DNA from: an uncultured Candidatus Poseidoniales archaeon
Lineage (GTDB): Archaea; Thermoplasmatota; Poseidoniia; Poseidoniales; Poseidoniaceae
Length of the DNA stretch: 32,900 nucleotides
NCBI GenBank assembly: GCA_000246735.1
Contig: CM001443.1
Location: forward strand, 874,334 to 907,233
Reading direction: 5' to 3'
Shown: in pieces, positions 1 through 8,449 of the stretch
Position numbering within the stretch: position 1 is the stretch's first letter
Layout of the letters: every line of letters starts with the position of its first letter
Translations under genes and position numbers: made by a program
The notes under the pieces: model-generated
Told to the model about the DNA's origin: nothing
Seen by the model: only the letters and a program-made list of their open reading frames with translations
The model's database searches: none

Positions 1-189
1 GTATACATGCGTTCCTCGGCTGCTGTGCGCTGCCTTCTGTACCTCAAATGGCACTACAGGGTTTTGTTTCCGTTTGCTTGGCTCGTACCGCTTCCGCTTC
101 GAAACATCGTTTATCGGATTGTGGCCAAATACCGGTTGAAATTCTTCGCAAGGCCAACGACCTGTATCTTTCCCAGTCTTAGTGATTGA
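1..189 (+). CDS. DCC-family (DUF393) protein, C-terminal part only
   Basis: The reading frame is open from the first base, so the gene starts outside the window; the ATG at 7 is probably internal. The visible ~62 residues match the C-terminal half of the DCC (DUF393) thiol-disulfide oxidoreductase-like family: a hydrophobic stretch followed by a conserved proline/arginine block (LVPLPLRNIVYRIVAKYR) and a final C-x-x-P (TCIFPS). The DxxCxxC motif that names the family would lie upstream and cannot be checked. In the family this C-terminal part packs as helices and may touch the membrane; no physiological role is established. The next gene starts 44 bases later on the same strand. Confidence 0.65.
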   Translation, partial: VYMRSSAAVRCLLYLKWHYRVLFPFAWLVPLPLRNIVYRIVAKYRLKFFARPTTCIFPSLSD

Positions 190-233
190 TTGACCCCTAA
201 GAACCTAAGAACCGAGTTGCTCAGTGTTGCTCT

Positions 234-2141
234 ATGAGTCATACATGGGTCATCGATTCCAACTGTTTCATCCATTTGGGCTCTTTTGCTGCGGACCGTT
301 TTCTAAAGGACATCAAAGCCATGGCACATGGTGGGAAACACACCTTCTGTGTCACGCCCGGCGTTCATGATGAGGTTCGAACCGTACGGTTCCAACGATG
401 GAAAAACAAACCGCTCCTGCTTGAAACGCTTGCACCGATCCTCACCACGGTGCCAATTGACGAAGCACAGATCAAAGGCCTTGGCAAACTCATCGGTGAG
501 CGTGCTTCGCCTCAAGATGTGGATTTGTCTTTGATGGTGCTCGCCTCTACCCTCACCCGTGAAGGGAAAACCGTGGTTCTCGTCACGGATGATTTCAAGA
601 TGACAACCACTGGTGAAAAAGCCAATCTTGGCTACACGACATGCCCTCCCTCTACGTTCATGCAACGGCTTGCCGAGTTGTCTTCAATCAAATCGAAATC
701 AGCTTTCAACAGTTTATCGAGACGCATCCGTGCTGCGGAAATGAGGTACGCTATCAGCCGAGTGAATGAATATGATATTCAAGCCAAATTGACGTGGATG
801 GTCGATTCGTTGATCACAACCCCCCAATCAACCCCCCAGCCAACTCCTGCGCCAAAGGAATCCGAACCAGCGGCCGAAGAGGTCTTGTCAACAGCGCTAC
901 GACGCGTCTTAGACGGTGAACAGATCAAAGCAAAACACAAGAAAGCACTTGGCCAGTTGCCAGAAATTTGTGCTCCAATGGTGGAATTGGATGCTCATCT
1001 TGCTCGGCTTTCCAGTCAAACTTACTCCAACGATGTTGAGGGTGCGTATCGAATGACGATGCTGGCCTTCAGTGAAAGTTTGGAAGCGGTTGGACTTGGT
1101 TTGGCCCCTCTTGGTGAAAAGGATGCTGAACTGGCAAACACAGCCATTGCAGGTTATACTCAACGGACAGAAACTGCCTTGGGACTGATGGCCAAAATGG
1201 CAGGCGATAAAGGGGCTGCTCGCCTCCACCTTTCGAGAGCCTTGCAAGCGGCGACTCTTATTGACGATGAACATGCAGAGATGCAGGGAATGCATCAACT
1301 CGGCTTATTGGCAACAAGTTCAGATGACTGGGCGCGAGCAGCTCGATTGTTCGAAACCGCAGACCGTCAAGCCCTCTCGGTTGGCGCTGAGCGGTTGCGG
1401 TATCTTGTGATGTCTGGAATCACGCGCCATCTCAACCACGACTTTGCAGAAGCAAAAGAGCACATTTTAACAGCCCATGAGTATGTGTCACGCGATAAAG
1501 GACTTGCGTGTCTTTCTCTGAAAGCGATTGGCACCGCCCTCTTGTCGATTGATCAGCCTGGCTTGGCTCTCGAAATCCTTGATGAAGCCATGGAGTGTGC
1601 GCATGAATCTGAAAACGAAGGAGAAACGGAAGCTTTGGCTGAACTGTTGCTCATGGCCCATGCGGCAATGACGAAAATTGATGCCTTACATCATGAAGGG
1701 CTTCGTGATCTTCTCGATGGTCTAAACAACATTGAGTCCGATGCTGAACAGGCGTTTAGTGAGGAAATCGAGGCTATTGGTGAACGTGCGAACTTGCATA
1801 ACGCGCCACTGGAAGACACATGGAATGATTGGCAACCAAGTGAGCGATTGATTCCTGATGGCGAGGCACTGCGCGTGGTTCGATCGGAAGTGGATGAGCA
1901 CGGTCACACATTGATCGTCGTTCATCATGTCGAGATGGGTGCATTGGGTCTCTGGTTGCCTGAGGGGCGACTCCCTGTCAGTCCTGGACATGTGCTGTCG
2001 CTTGGGAACACACGAGTGAAAGTAGCAAAACCAACGGTTGAGTTACAAGACGCTCACAGTATACGTGGTCTTGTTGCAGTGGAAGATTCGTCTGCCTTGG
2101 ATTTCATCGTAGCCACGGAAGACATGACTGGTGAAGACTGA
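234..2141 (+). CDS. PIN-domain protein fused to a TPR-like helical repeat region
   Basis: This 635-residue protein begins with a PIN-type nuclease fold (about residues 1-150). Acidic residues fall where PIN domains bind metal: D8 (VIDSN), E47 (HDEV), D95/D97 (QDVDLS) and D119/D120 (VTDDF). PIN domains cleave RNA with divalent metal, so an RNase role is plausible but inferred. A proline/threonine-rich linker follows (about 195-222). Next comes a long helical region (about 225-540) with alternating A-L-L and A-A patterns like TPR or related repeats, then a beta-rich C-terminal segment (about 555-635). No antitoxin-like partner is adjacent, and the length argues against a simple VapC toxin. The ATG has no obvious Shine-Dalgarno sequence. 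The stop lies one base from the stop of the opposing transporter gene. Confidence 0.7.
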   Translation: MSHTWVIDSNCFIHLGSFAADRFLKDIKAMAHGGKHTFCVTPGVHDEVRTVRFQRWKNKPLLLETLAPILTTVPIDEAQIKGLGKLIGERASPQDVDLSLMVLASTLTREGKTVVLVTDDFKMTTTGEKANLGYTTCPPSTFMQRLAELSSIKSKSAFNSLSRRIRAAEMRYAISRVNEYDIQAKLTWMVDSLITTPQSTPQPTPAPKESEPAAEEVLSTALRRVLDGEQIKAKHKKALGQLPEICAPMVELDAHLARLSSQTYSNDVEGAYRMTMLAFSESLEAVGLGLAPLGEKDAELANTAIAGYTQRTETALGLMAKMAGDKGAARLHLSRALQAATLIDDEHAEMQGMHQLGLLATSSDDWARAARLFETADRQALSVGAERLRYLVMSGITRHLNHDFAEAKEHILTAHEYVSRDKGLACLSLKAIGTALLSIDQPGLALEILDEAMECAHESENEGETEALAELLLMAHAAMTKIDALHHEGLRDLLDGLNNIESDAEQAFSEEIEAIGERANLHNAPLEDTWNDWQPSERLIPDGEALRVVRSEVDEHGHTLIVVHHVEMGALGLWLPEGRLPVSPGHVLSLGNTRVKVAKPTVELQDAHSIRGLVAVEDSSALDFIVATEDMTGED

Positions 2142-2142
2142 T

Positions 2143-2961
2143 TCAGAATCCACTAAGATCAATCACGTAGCGGATGGCTACGATGATGATGAGGCCAAGG
2201 AAGAGTTGCATGATTCTTGCTTCAGAAAGGTGTTTCATTCCAAAGTGGGCACCGCTTCGTGCTCCGAGGAACGTCAGCAATGCTAACCCAGCAATGAACG
2301 GGGCGTCACTGGTCAGTTGCTCGATGGAATCACTTGGCAAGAATGCCACATGGGTCACAATCGAAATCGGTATGACGGCCATCATGAAGTGCAAACTGCT
2401 GCCGATCGCCCTACGAGGGGCAAGGTGGCCAAAGGCCCGAAGGATGGGCACGTAGATCACGCCAGCGCCAATCGCCAACACGCTCGACAGCATACCCCCC
2501 ACTGCAGCCCCAAGTCGTAAAGGCACTCTTTCCACTTCCGCATGGTGACCATTTTCCTTCAATTCCTCTTGTGAACTCGCCGCATTCATCTTTGTCAAGG
2601 ATTTACGAATGGCCCAGAAGATCATAACAAGGCTGAGCAATTTGAACACATCATCGAGGTGTTCTCCAATCAGGCTGACAATGAACACCCCTGCAATGGC
2701 GCCAGGAATCGCTCCATAGAGTCCAGTTTTGACGATTGCATCATCGACATGCCCTTCTCTCCGATGGGCCAAGCCGCTGCCATAACTCACAACAGCCGTA
2801 AGGGTCAATGAGGCAGCAATGATTCGTCCATCGATGTCCCAACCTGCTCCATAGTGGAGTAAAGGGACGAAAAGCATCCCTCCGCCCATGCCAACAGGAG
2901 CGAATGCGAACGCAATGAGGAACACACCAAGGGCAATTCCAATCATTGCTTCAATCGACAT
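2143..2961 (-). CDS. TauE/SafE-family membrane transporter
   Basis: The 272-residue product is an integral membrane protein with about eight hydrophobic helices in two halves, the arrangement of the TauE/SafE (DUF81) family. The glycine-rich N-terminal segment (APVGMGGGMLFVP) and the matching start of the second half (GMLSSVLAIGAGVIYVP) are the duplicated family signatures. A hydrophilic loop around residues 122-145 separates the halves. Members export sulfite, sulfoacetate or other small organosulfur anions, but the substrate cannot be read from sequence. It is divergent from lemA, with about 100 bases between the starts, and convergent with the PIN-domain gene. Confidence 0.85.
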   Translation of the reverse strand: MSIEAMIGIALGVFLIAFAFAPVGMGGGMLFVPLLHYGAGWDIDGRIIAASLTLTAVVSYGSGLAHRREGHVDDAIVKTGLYGAIPGAIAGVFIVSLIGEHLDDVFKLLSLVMIFWAIRKSLTKMNAASSQEELKENGHHAEVERVPLRLGAAVGGMLSSVLAIGAGVIYVPILRAFGHLAPRRAIGSSLHFMMAVIPISIVTHVAFLPSDSIEQLTSDAPFIAGLALLTFLGARSGAHFGMKHLSEARIMQLFLGLIIIVAIRYVIDLSGF

Positions 2962-3061
2962 GCAGGCTCACGACAGCCATGCCATGCGGTTACGCTTCAA
3001 GATGTTGCCTCATTGTAGCGCCTACCACATCATTGATAGGTCGGGGCACCATCCTTGTGGT

Positions 3062-3634
3062 ATGGTTGTGCTCATCTTTGCCGGGTTTTTTGGCGCCCTC
3101 CTCAGTGCAGTGGGTCTTTTGTACATCTGGTCGACATGGAACCGCTTTGTGAGTCTTGAACTCAACGTCGACAATGCTTGGCAGGACTATGAAAGCGATG
3201 TCTTGCTCAAGTACAACATGTTGCCAAACCTTCACAAGATTGTGAAAGGGTATGCAAAGCACGAGATTCAATTCTTCGAGCAACTTTTCTTGGCCCGTCA
3301 GGCTGCTTCTGGTGCATTGATTGCAAAGAACTTAGGTAATTTCAATCAGGCACAAAATGCACTTGCACAAATGACGCCCCGCTTCAACGCACTGTCCGAG
3401 GCTTATCCTGAAGTCAAAGCGGACAAGTTGTTCATGGACCTCTCACACAAACTGGTCCGGCTCGAAGAGCGTCTTGCAGATCGTCGAGAGTTCTACAATT
3501 CTGAAGCAACGACATGGAACAAAGCCATTCTCATGATTCCTGCGAACATCGTGGCTGGAATAAAGGGTTCAAAGGTCCGTGAATTGGTTGATGTTCCAGA
3601 CCACTACCATCAGAACTACAGCATGGATTTCTGA
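3062..3634 (+). CDS. lemA: LemA-family membrane-anchored protein
   Basis: The product is 190 residues, normal for LemA. One N-terminal membrane helix (about residues 3-23) is followed by the conserved block VDNAWQDYESDVLLKYNMLPNLHKIVKGYAKHE, given here only as its halves NVDNAWQDYE and LPNLHKIVKGYAKHE, then a long helical domain. Family members have a short N-terminal tail, one membrane helix and a helical bundle; their function is poorly defined. The frame is open further upstream, but those codons overlap the divergent transporter gene and do not resemble LemA, so the ATG at 3062 is preferred. The DHH gene follows 31 bases later. Confidence 0.85.
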   Translation: MVVLIFAGFFGALLSAVGLLYIWSTWNRFVSLELNVDNAWQDYESDVLLKYNMLPNLHKIVKGYAKHEIQFFEQLFLARQAASGALIAKNLGNFNQAQNALAQMTPRFNALSEAYPEVKADKLFMDLSHKLVRLEERLADRREFYNSEATTWNKAILMIPANIVAGIKGSKVRELVDVPDHYHQNYSMDF

Positions 3635-3665
3635 CCCTACAACGAGTCAACGGATTGGTGTTCGA

Positions 3666-5072
3666 ATGTTTTTGGTGTTTGGTTCTAACCCTCTCGCTGT
3701 TCGATTAAGCCGGTGGTGTGCGCAACGCCAACGCTGTATTTTGGTTGGGTTAGCTTCGACACTCCCTGAGACTGAGCCGATTGAACAATGTGAAATTATT
3801 GCCCTTCCATCAGCCATGCCACTGTCTTCGTTGCCCTTAGATTCACACACGCCGACCGCCATTCTCTTGATTGATCCAAACGCTTTGGAGAGTGAGCAAC
3901 CGTTGGAAGCCATTCGGAACCATTGGGGCGATGTTCCCATTTTGACCACATTGCCATTACAAGGCGATGGCGTCGACCTCATCAGCGTGGATGATGTTTC
4001 TTTCTCAGCCATGCAAGATCGCATTCGCTCATGGGAGCGAAAAGACGGTGCCTCCGTGCTCCACCACTACCTCTCTTCAGTGCCTGAAGGCTCCAATGTG
4101 GCCATTTTCTGCCACGATAATCCCGACCCAGATGCGCTTGGTGCTGGATTGGCAATGTTTGAGCTGTGTGCCTCCATGGGTCTGAATCCCAATCTCTACC
4201 ACGGTGGACTCATTGAACACCAGCAAAACCGGGCCATGGTGCGTGTGTTGGAGATTCCAGCACGACGGTTAATTCTCGATTGGGAAGTCAATGATGTCCT
4301 TCGTGATGCTGCGGTTGTCATGACTGTGGACTTCCATCGCCCTGGCGCCAATAACATCCTTCCAGAGGACTGCGTGCCCCATATCGTCATTGATCACCAT
4401 GCTTCAGAAGGCGTTGCGGCGGATCTCTCAATGGTTCACCCCGAGTTCTCAGCGACGTCCTCACTTGTGGCCAGCCTCTTGATGAAGCAAGCATTCGAAA
4501 TGACACCAAGGGTTGCCACAGCGCTTGCGTTTGGAATTCGCACGGACACCCTTGGTTTCACTCGGCACTTCAATCCGGTCGACATTCGTGCCCTTTCGTG
4601 GTTGAATGCGTGGGTTGACGATGATATGATGCGCTCTATAGAGGAGCCGCCGCGTTCGGTTGAAACACTTGAAGCATTTGCTGAAGCGCTCCAAGAACGC
4701 AAGCAATTCCAAACCACAGTTCTCGCTCCGCTCTCGAGCCTACCAAATCGTGATGCATTAGCCCAGATTGCAGATTTTCTCCTCCCGACCGAGGGTGTTG
4801 ATTCGGTGGTTGTGTATGGCGTACGACGCAACAAGGTGATTCTCTCTGCGCGTACTACAAACACCGAGATTCATCTTGGGCGGATGTTGTCAGAGCATTG
4901 GAAGCAGGGCCAAGCAGGCGGACATAAAGCGCTTGCAGGCGGTCAAATCTTGTTTGAATCACTGCTTGACAACGTTCCAGACGATCTGGAAGAAGCCAGC
5001 CGTGCCGCTCTTGAGGCAATGACGATGGAACTTCAATCGCTGTTTTCCGAGGAAGGTGAGGCTGATGTCTGA
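3666..5072 (+). CDS. DHH/DHHA1 phosphoesterase with N-terminal Rossmann-like (TrkA-N type) domain
   Basis: The 468-residue protein starts with a Rossmann-like segment (VFGSNPLAVRLSRW, residues 4-17) resembling the TrkA-N/RCK nucleotide-binding fold, though it lacks a clean GxGxxG. A DHH phosphoesterase domain follows, with HDNPDPDALG at 150-159, VDFHRPG at 221-227 and IDHH at 242-245, the expected metal ligands. The C-terminal DHHA1 domain carries GGHKALAGG. Archaeal proteins of this layout are related to NrnA/RecJ enzymes that hydrolyse short oligonucleotides or cyclic dinucleotides; which substrate applies here is unknown. The ATG at 3666 was chosen because it begins exactly at the Rossmann strand; upstream in-frame codons overlap lemA. 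The 3' end overlaps the TraB gene by 8 bases, suggesting co-translation. Confidence 0.85.
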   Translation: MFLVFGSNPLAVRLSRWCAQRQRCILVGLASTLPETEPIEQCEIIALPSAMPLSSLPLDSHTPTAILLIDPNALESEQPLEAIRNHWGDVPILTTLPLQGDGVDLISVDDVSFSAMQDRIRSWERKDGASVLHHYLSSVPEGSNVAIFCHDNPDPDALGAGLAMFELCASMGLNPNLYHGGLIEHQQNRAMVRVLEIPARRLILDWEVNDVLRDAAVVMTVDFHRPGANNILPEDCVPHIVIDHHASEGVAADLSMVHPEFSATSSLVASLLMKQAFEMTPRVATALAFGIRTDTLGFTRHFNPVDIRALSWLNAWVDDDMMRSIEEPPRSVETLEAFAEALQERKQFQTTVLAPLSSLPNRDALAQIADFLLPTEGVDSVVVYGVRRNKVILSARTTNTEIHLGRMLSEHWKQGQAGGHKALAGGQILFESLLDNVPDDLEEASRAALEAMTMELQSLFSEEGEADV

Positions 5073-6234
5073 ACCGCCAATGTTTGATCGCTCAGATCGT
5101 GTTCGTGTCATTGGTACGGCTCACATCTCGAGTTCCAGTGTGGCGGCTGTGAAAGCACAAATCGAGTCTTTTCAACCGGACATTGTCGCTGTTGAGTTAT
5201 GTTCTTCACGCCACACTGCTCTCACATCCAACCGTCGCTTGGACAAGGAAGGGTTGCTCAAGGTGGTCAAAGAAGGGAAAGCACCTCTCGTGATGCTCCA
5301 ATCCTTGTTGGCTGCAGAGCAGCGCAAAATGGGCCTTGATGAGGGTGAACAACCAGGGGCAGAATTGCTTGCAGCAGTCAAAACTGCTGAAGAGGCCAAC
5401 CTAGAGGTTGCCCTCATCGATCGTGACATCCAAACTACATTGCGAAGGGCATGGAAGCGGATGAAATTCTTTGAGAAGGTCAAGATTCTCTGGTCACTTC
5501 TTGGCGATGATGAGGATGAAGATGCACCTGAAGTGTCACAACTGCTTGAGGATCAGGACTTGCTCAGTTCCCTGATGGAAGAACTCAAGACCTTTTCACC
5601 GGGTGCTGGAGCCGTTCTTATCGATGAACGTGATGCCTACCTCGCTGGGAAAATCGCTGCGCTGGAACAAGGCAGCGACCTGCGAATTCTCGCTGTTGTT
5701 GGCGCTGGCCATCTCAAGGGCATTGAGGCCCATTTGAGTGAATCCACACAGCCTCAGGAAGCCGAACTCAAGGAACTTGAAGTGCTGCCGAAACGCGGTC
5801 GATTTGCAAAAGCCATTCCTTGGATTCTGCCCGTTTTGGTAATGGGGATGGTGGCTTACTTCGCTTCCCAGGGTGAGGCAGAGGATTTGTTGACCCTGTT
5901 CACTGTCTGGACGGCTGCTAACGCAGTTTTTGCAGCCATTGGCTGTATTATCGCTCGTGGCCACCCGCTTGCAATCCTCACTGCCGCACTCGCTTCACCG
6001 ATCACTTCGCTGAATCCAACGCTTGCCGCAGGGTGGTTTGCGGGCTATGTGCAATTGAAACTTAGAGAACCGACAGCAGAAGATTTGCAGAATTTCCTGA
6101 AAATGGATGATCTGGGCGCGTTCTGGTCGAACCGAGCCGGGCGTGTTTTGCTGGTCACTGCTCTGACAAACCTTGGGAGCATGGCTGGCGCTTGGGTTGC
6201 AGCAGCTGGTTATCTTGGCGGATTGGGCAATTAA
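5065..6234 (+). CDS. TraB/GumN-family membrane protein
   Basis: The 389-residue product has the TraB-family signature GTAH (residues 17-20), a conserved glutamate in VAVELC (E44) and the second motif GAGHLKGI at about 225. The soluble domain of about 240 residues is followed by several hydrophobic helices. Relatives include enterococcal TraB, named for pheromone shutdown, and eukaryotic TRABD; some are metal-dependent proteases related to Tiki, so a peptidase role is possible but not shown. The ATG at 5065 has GGTGAG upstream and overlaps the DHH stop (ATGTCTGA). A GTG at 5056 is a weaker alternative. The TAA stop lies in a TTAA that is also the stop of folP on the other strand. Confidence 0.85.
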   Translation: MSEPPMFDRSDRVRVIGTAHISSSSVAAVKAQIESFQPDIVAVELCSSRHTALTSNRRLDKEGLLKVVKEGKAPLVMLQSLLAAEQRKMGLDEGEQPGAELLAAVKTAEEANLEVALIDRDIQTTLRRAWKRMKFFEKVKILWSLLGDDEDEDAPEVSQLLEDQDLLSSLMEELKTFSPGAGAVLIDERDAYLAGKIAALEQGSDLRILAVVGAGHLKGIEAHLSESTQPQEAELKELEVLPKRGRFAKAIPWILPVLVMGMVAYFASQGEAEDLLTLFTVWTAANAVFAAIGCIIARGHPLAILTAALASPITSLNPTLAAGWFAGYVQLKLREPTAEDLQNFLKMDDLGAFWSNRAGRVLLVTALTNLGSMAGAWVAAAGYLGGLGN

Positions 6235-7097
6235 GCAAGTGCATCAAGCACATTCAGCATGTCCACGTGTTCTCGAACGTCATGCACACGGAGCAAGTCA
6301 ATCCCTTCATAATGCGCAAGTGCGGCAATCGCAAGCGTACCTGCTAGGCGGTCGCTTGTCCTCGAACGCCCCGTCAATTCACCAATCATTGATTTTCTGG
6401 AGACGCCCCACAACAATGCAAACCCTTCAATGCCTCGAAGCTGGTTGTGATTCTGTAACAATTCGATGTTATGATCAAGCGTTTTTCCAAACCCAATTCC
6501 CGGGTCAAGGGCAATCAATTCCTCGGGGTGGCCAGCGGATTTAAGCGCCCGTGCAGTTTCAAGTAATTGGTCACTTACTTCCTGCGTACAGTTGGAATAG
6601 GATGGTTTTTCTTGCATCGTTCCAGGTTCGCCCTGCATGTGCATGATGCAAACGCCACACTTTGTCTGGAGGACAAGTTCGACCATAAGTGGGTCGCGAA
6701 GTCCTGAGACATCATTGATCAAATCAGCCCCTGCTTCGATGGCCGCTCGAGCCACCTCTGGTCGCCTCGTGTCGATTGAAATTAATCCGGAGGGGTTGGC
6801 TTCCCGGAGGCCTCGAATCACCGGAACGACGCGTTCTATCTCCTCTTTCGGCAAGACTGGTTCGGCGCCAGGGCGTGTTGATTCACCTCCTATGTCCAGC
6901 CATTTCGCTCCATCTTCCCACATTGTCAACCCGGTTTGAATCGCTTGCTCTGTGCTGGCCAAGCGACTTGCTGCATGGAATGAATCTGGCGTAATGTTGA
7001 GCACGCCCATGACGTGAAAGCCACCGCCTTCCGTTCGACGTAATCCCTCAGAGATTTCCTTTCGGCGTTCCAAATTGGGTCCGAAGGTTGGCTCCAT
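6231..7097 (-). CDS. folP: dihydropteroate synthase
   Basis: The 288-residue protein carries the full set of dihydropteroate synthase motifs: MGVLNITPDSF near the N terminus, DIGGESTRPGA, SIDTRRPEVA, NDVSGL, DPGIGFGKT, SRKSMIG and the final RVHDV. The enzyme condenses 6-hydroxymethyl-dihydropterin diphosphate with p-aminobenzoate to give dihydropteroate for folate synthesis. Length and motif order are those of bacterial FolP. FolB and a pterin carbinolamine dehydratase are encoded elsewhere in the window, supporting a working pterin/folate route. It faces the TraB gene and shares its TTAA stop, and diverges from the membrane-protein gene at 7149 with only 51 bases between. Confidence 0.93.
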   Translation of the reverse strand: MEPTFGPNLERRKEISEGLRRTEGGGFHVMGVLNITPDSFHAASRLASTEQAIQTGLTMWEDGAKWLDIGGESTRPGAEPVLPKEEIERVVPVIRGLREANPSGLISIDTRRPEVARAAIEAGADLINDVSGLRDPLMVELVLQTKCGVCIMHMQGEPGTMQEKPSYSNCTQEVSDQLLETARALKSAGHPEELIALDPGIGFGKTLDHNIELLQNHNQLRGIEGFALLWGVSRKSMIGELTGRSRTSDRLAGTLAIAALAHYEGIDLLRVHDVREHVDMLNVLDALA

Positions 7098-7148
7098 GTT
7101 CCCTCGGACGGTGACAGAATTGATAAGTTGTGGCTGTGAAGTCTACCT

Positions 7149-7790
7149 ATGTCGCAGGGGGAGGTTGGTGATTCTCATCCATCAAATCCCAATGCCGATG
7201 GTTATGCGGTAGATGCCGGTGACGAACACGGCATACGACTTGCGTTCAGATTAATGTCCCGTTTCGGTGTGAGTAGCAGCGAGGAAATCTACCATCTCAT
7301 CCACAAAAAAGGCTACTATGGTGGTATCCTCATCGCTTTGATTATTCTTGGTTGGTGGGTTTTGATCACAGAGGGTGGCGATGATGTCGAACTCGCCACC
7401 TCCTTCTTGTTTGAATTGAACTACCTCAGTGTGGCAATCTATGTTGGCTTGTTCGGTCTTCTTTCATCAGGCCTCACCTCGACGGCTAAAGAAAAGGGCC
7501 AATTGATGAATTCCCTTCTCTCAGGAGCCATGCTCATCGTGTGTGGATTCTTCGTGTTGGAGCCACTCTTCTATGGCCTCACTGGTGACAAAATTACCGG
7601 GCAAGTTGGATTTTGGCGTTCCAGTCGACTTCTTGGATTGTTCATAGGCGTCACATTTTGCGCTAAGTTCCTTGTGGAGGCTTGGCACCTGTATTGGGTG
7701 AAAAAATTCCTCGAATCAAGAGGCATCACCATCACGGACAACACTGCTTCGGAACATGGTGCACACTCCGAAGTCGATGTCATGGAGTGA
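7149..7790 (+). CDS. four-helix integral membrane protein, unknown function
   Basis: I do not recognise a family. The 213-residue protein has a hydrophilic N terminus of about 50 residues and then four hydrophobic helices at roughly 55-76, 90-112, 120-145 and 160-185. The hydrophilic tail includes HGAHSEVDVME. The second half has few charged residues in its helices, and no catalytic or metal-binding motif stands out. No Shine-Dalgarno sequence precedes the ATG, so a leaderless start is possible. trm56 begins about 40 bases downstream on the same strand and may be co-transcribed; folP is divergent. That the gene is real follows from its length, membrane pattern and fit between neighbours. Confidence 0.7.
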   Translation: MSQGEVGDSHPSNPNADGYAVDAGDEHGIRLAFRLMSRFGVSSSEEIYHLIHKKGYYGGILIALIILGWWVLITEGGDDVELATSFLFELNYLSVAIYVGLFGLLSSGLTSTAKEKGQLMNSLLSGAMLIVCGFFVLEPLFYGLTGDKITGQVGFWRSSRLLGLFIGVTFCAKFLVEAWHLYWVKKFLESRGITITDNTASEHGAHSEVDVME

Positions 7791-7831
7791 CCACGCGTCG
7801 CTTTGATGAACGATGAATGGGTGGAATGAAC

Positions 7832-8398
7832 ATGTCAGGAGAACGACTGGATGTATTGCGCCTTGGGTACCGCCTTGGCAGGGACCCTCGCATTACCACC
7901 CACCTAGCGCTTGTGAGTCGTGCCCTTGGTGCAGACCGGTTTTTGCTCGCAGGTGATGAAGATTCAAAGATGTTTGAGAACCTCGAATCGGTGGCTGACC
8001 GATTCGGCTCAGGCATGTCTTGTGAGCATGTTCAGGGGCCGATGGGGTGGTTGCGTCGTTTTGTCGAAGAGGATGCAGGTGACGGGGAACCTGGTGTCGC
8101 TGTTCACCTCACCATGTACGGAGAACCCTTCCGTCAAGCCATTCCTCGCATCCGTCGAGATCGCCCAATGGTCGTCATCGTCGGTGGTGCGAAAGTTCCC
8201 GGTGATGTTTACAAGTACAGTCAATACAATTTGGCCGTTGGAAATCAACCTCACTCGGAAGTCGCCGCATTGGCACTGTTTTTGGACGCATGGCATGGTG
8301 AATCAGGAAGCGAACGGTCGTTTGATGATGCTCGATTAATCATCCAGCCGACGGCAAGCGGCAAGCGCGTAAGGGATTTAGATCGTGAAGAAGAGTAA
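7832..8398 (+). CDS. trm56: tRNA (cytidine(56)-2'-O)-methyltransferase
   Basis: The protein begins with LDVLRLGYRLGRDPRITTH, the conserved opening of the archaeal Trm56 (DUF127) family, which 2'-O-methylates C56 in the T-loop of tRNA using S-adenosylmethionine. The SPOUT-like core contains VVIVGGAKVPGDVY and NLAVGNQPHSEVAALA, where the trefoil-knot SAM site is expected. The length of 188 residues is normal. Three in-frame ATGs exist (7817, 7826, 7832); the last has GGGTGG about seven bases upstream and puts the family's first strand at the N terminus, so it is preferred. This enzyme is an archaeal marker. Confidence 0.9.
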   Translation: MSGERLDVLRLGYRLGRDPRITTHLALVSRALGADRFLLAGDEDSKMFENLESVADRFGSGMSCEHVQGPMGWLRRFVEEDAGDGEPGVAVHLTMYGEPFRQAIPRIRRDRPMVVIVGGAKVPGDVYKYSQYNLAVGNQPHSEVAALALFLDAWHGESGSERSFDDARLIIQPTASGKRVRDLDREEE

Positions 8399-8449
8399 GC
8401 ACCCGATTACTCGCTTGCAGTCAGTCTATTTTGGCACGAAATAAGCACT

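Noticed and set aside
196-213. Tandem CCTAAGAA repeat (two copies plus CC) before the PIN-domain gene
   Set aside because: Only two 8-base units; too short to distinguish from chance or to call an operator.
303-665. Minus-strand open frame within the PIN-domain gene, and many similar antisense frames across the window
   Set aside because: They lie wholly within well-supported genes, show no family motifs and have the composition expected of shadow frames.
2888-3061. Upstream extension of the LemA reading frame
   Set aside because: It overlaps the divergent transporter gene's start, has no LemA-like sequence, and the ATG at 3062 gives the normal family length.
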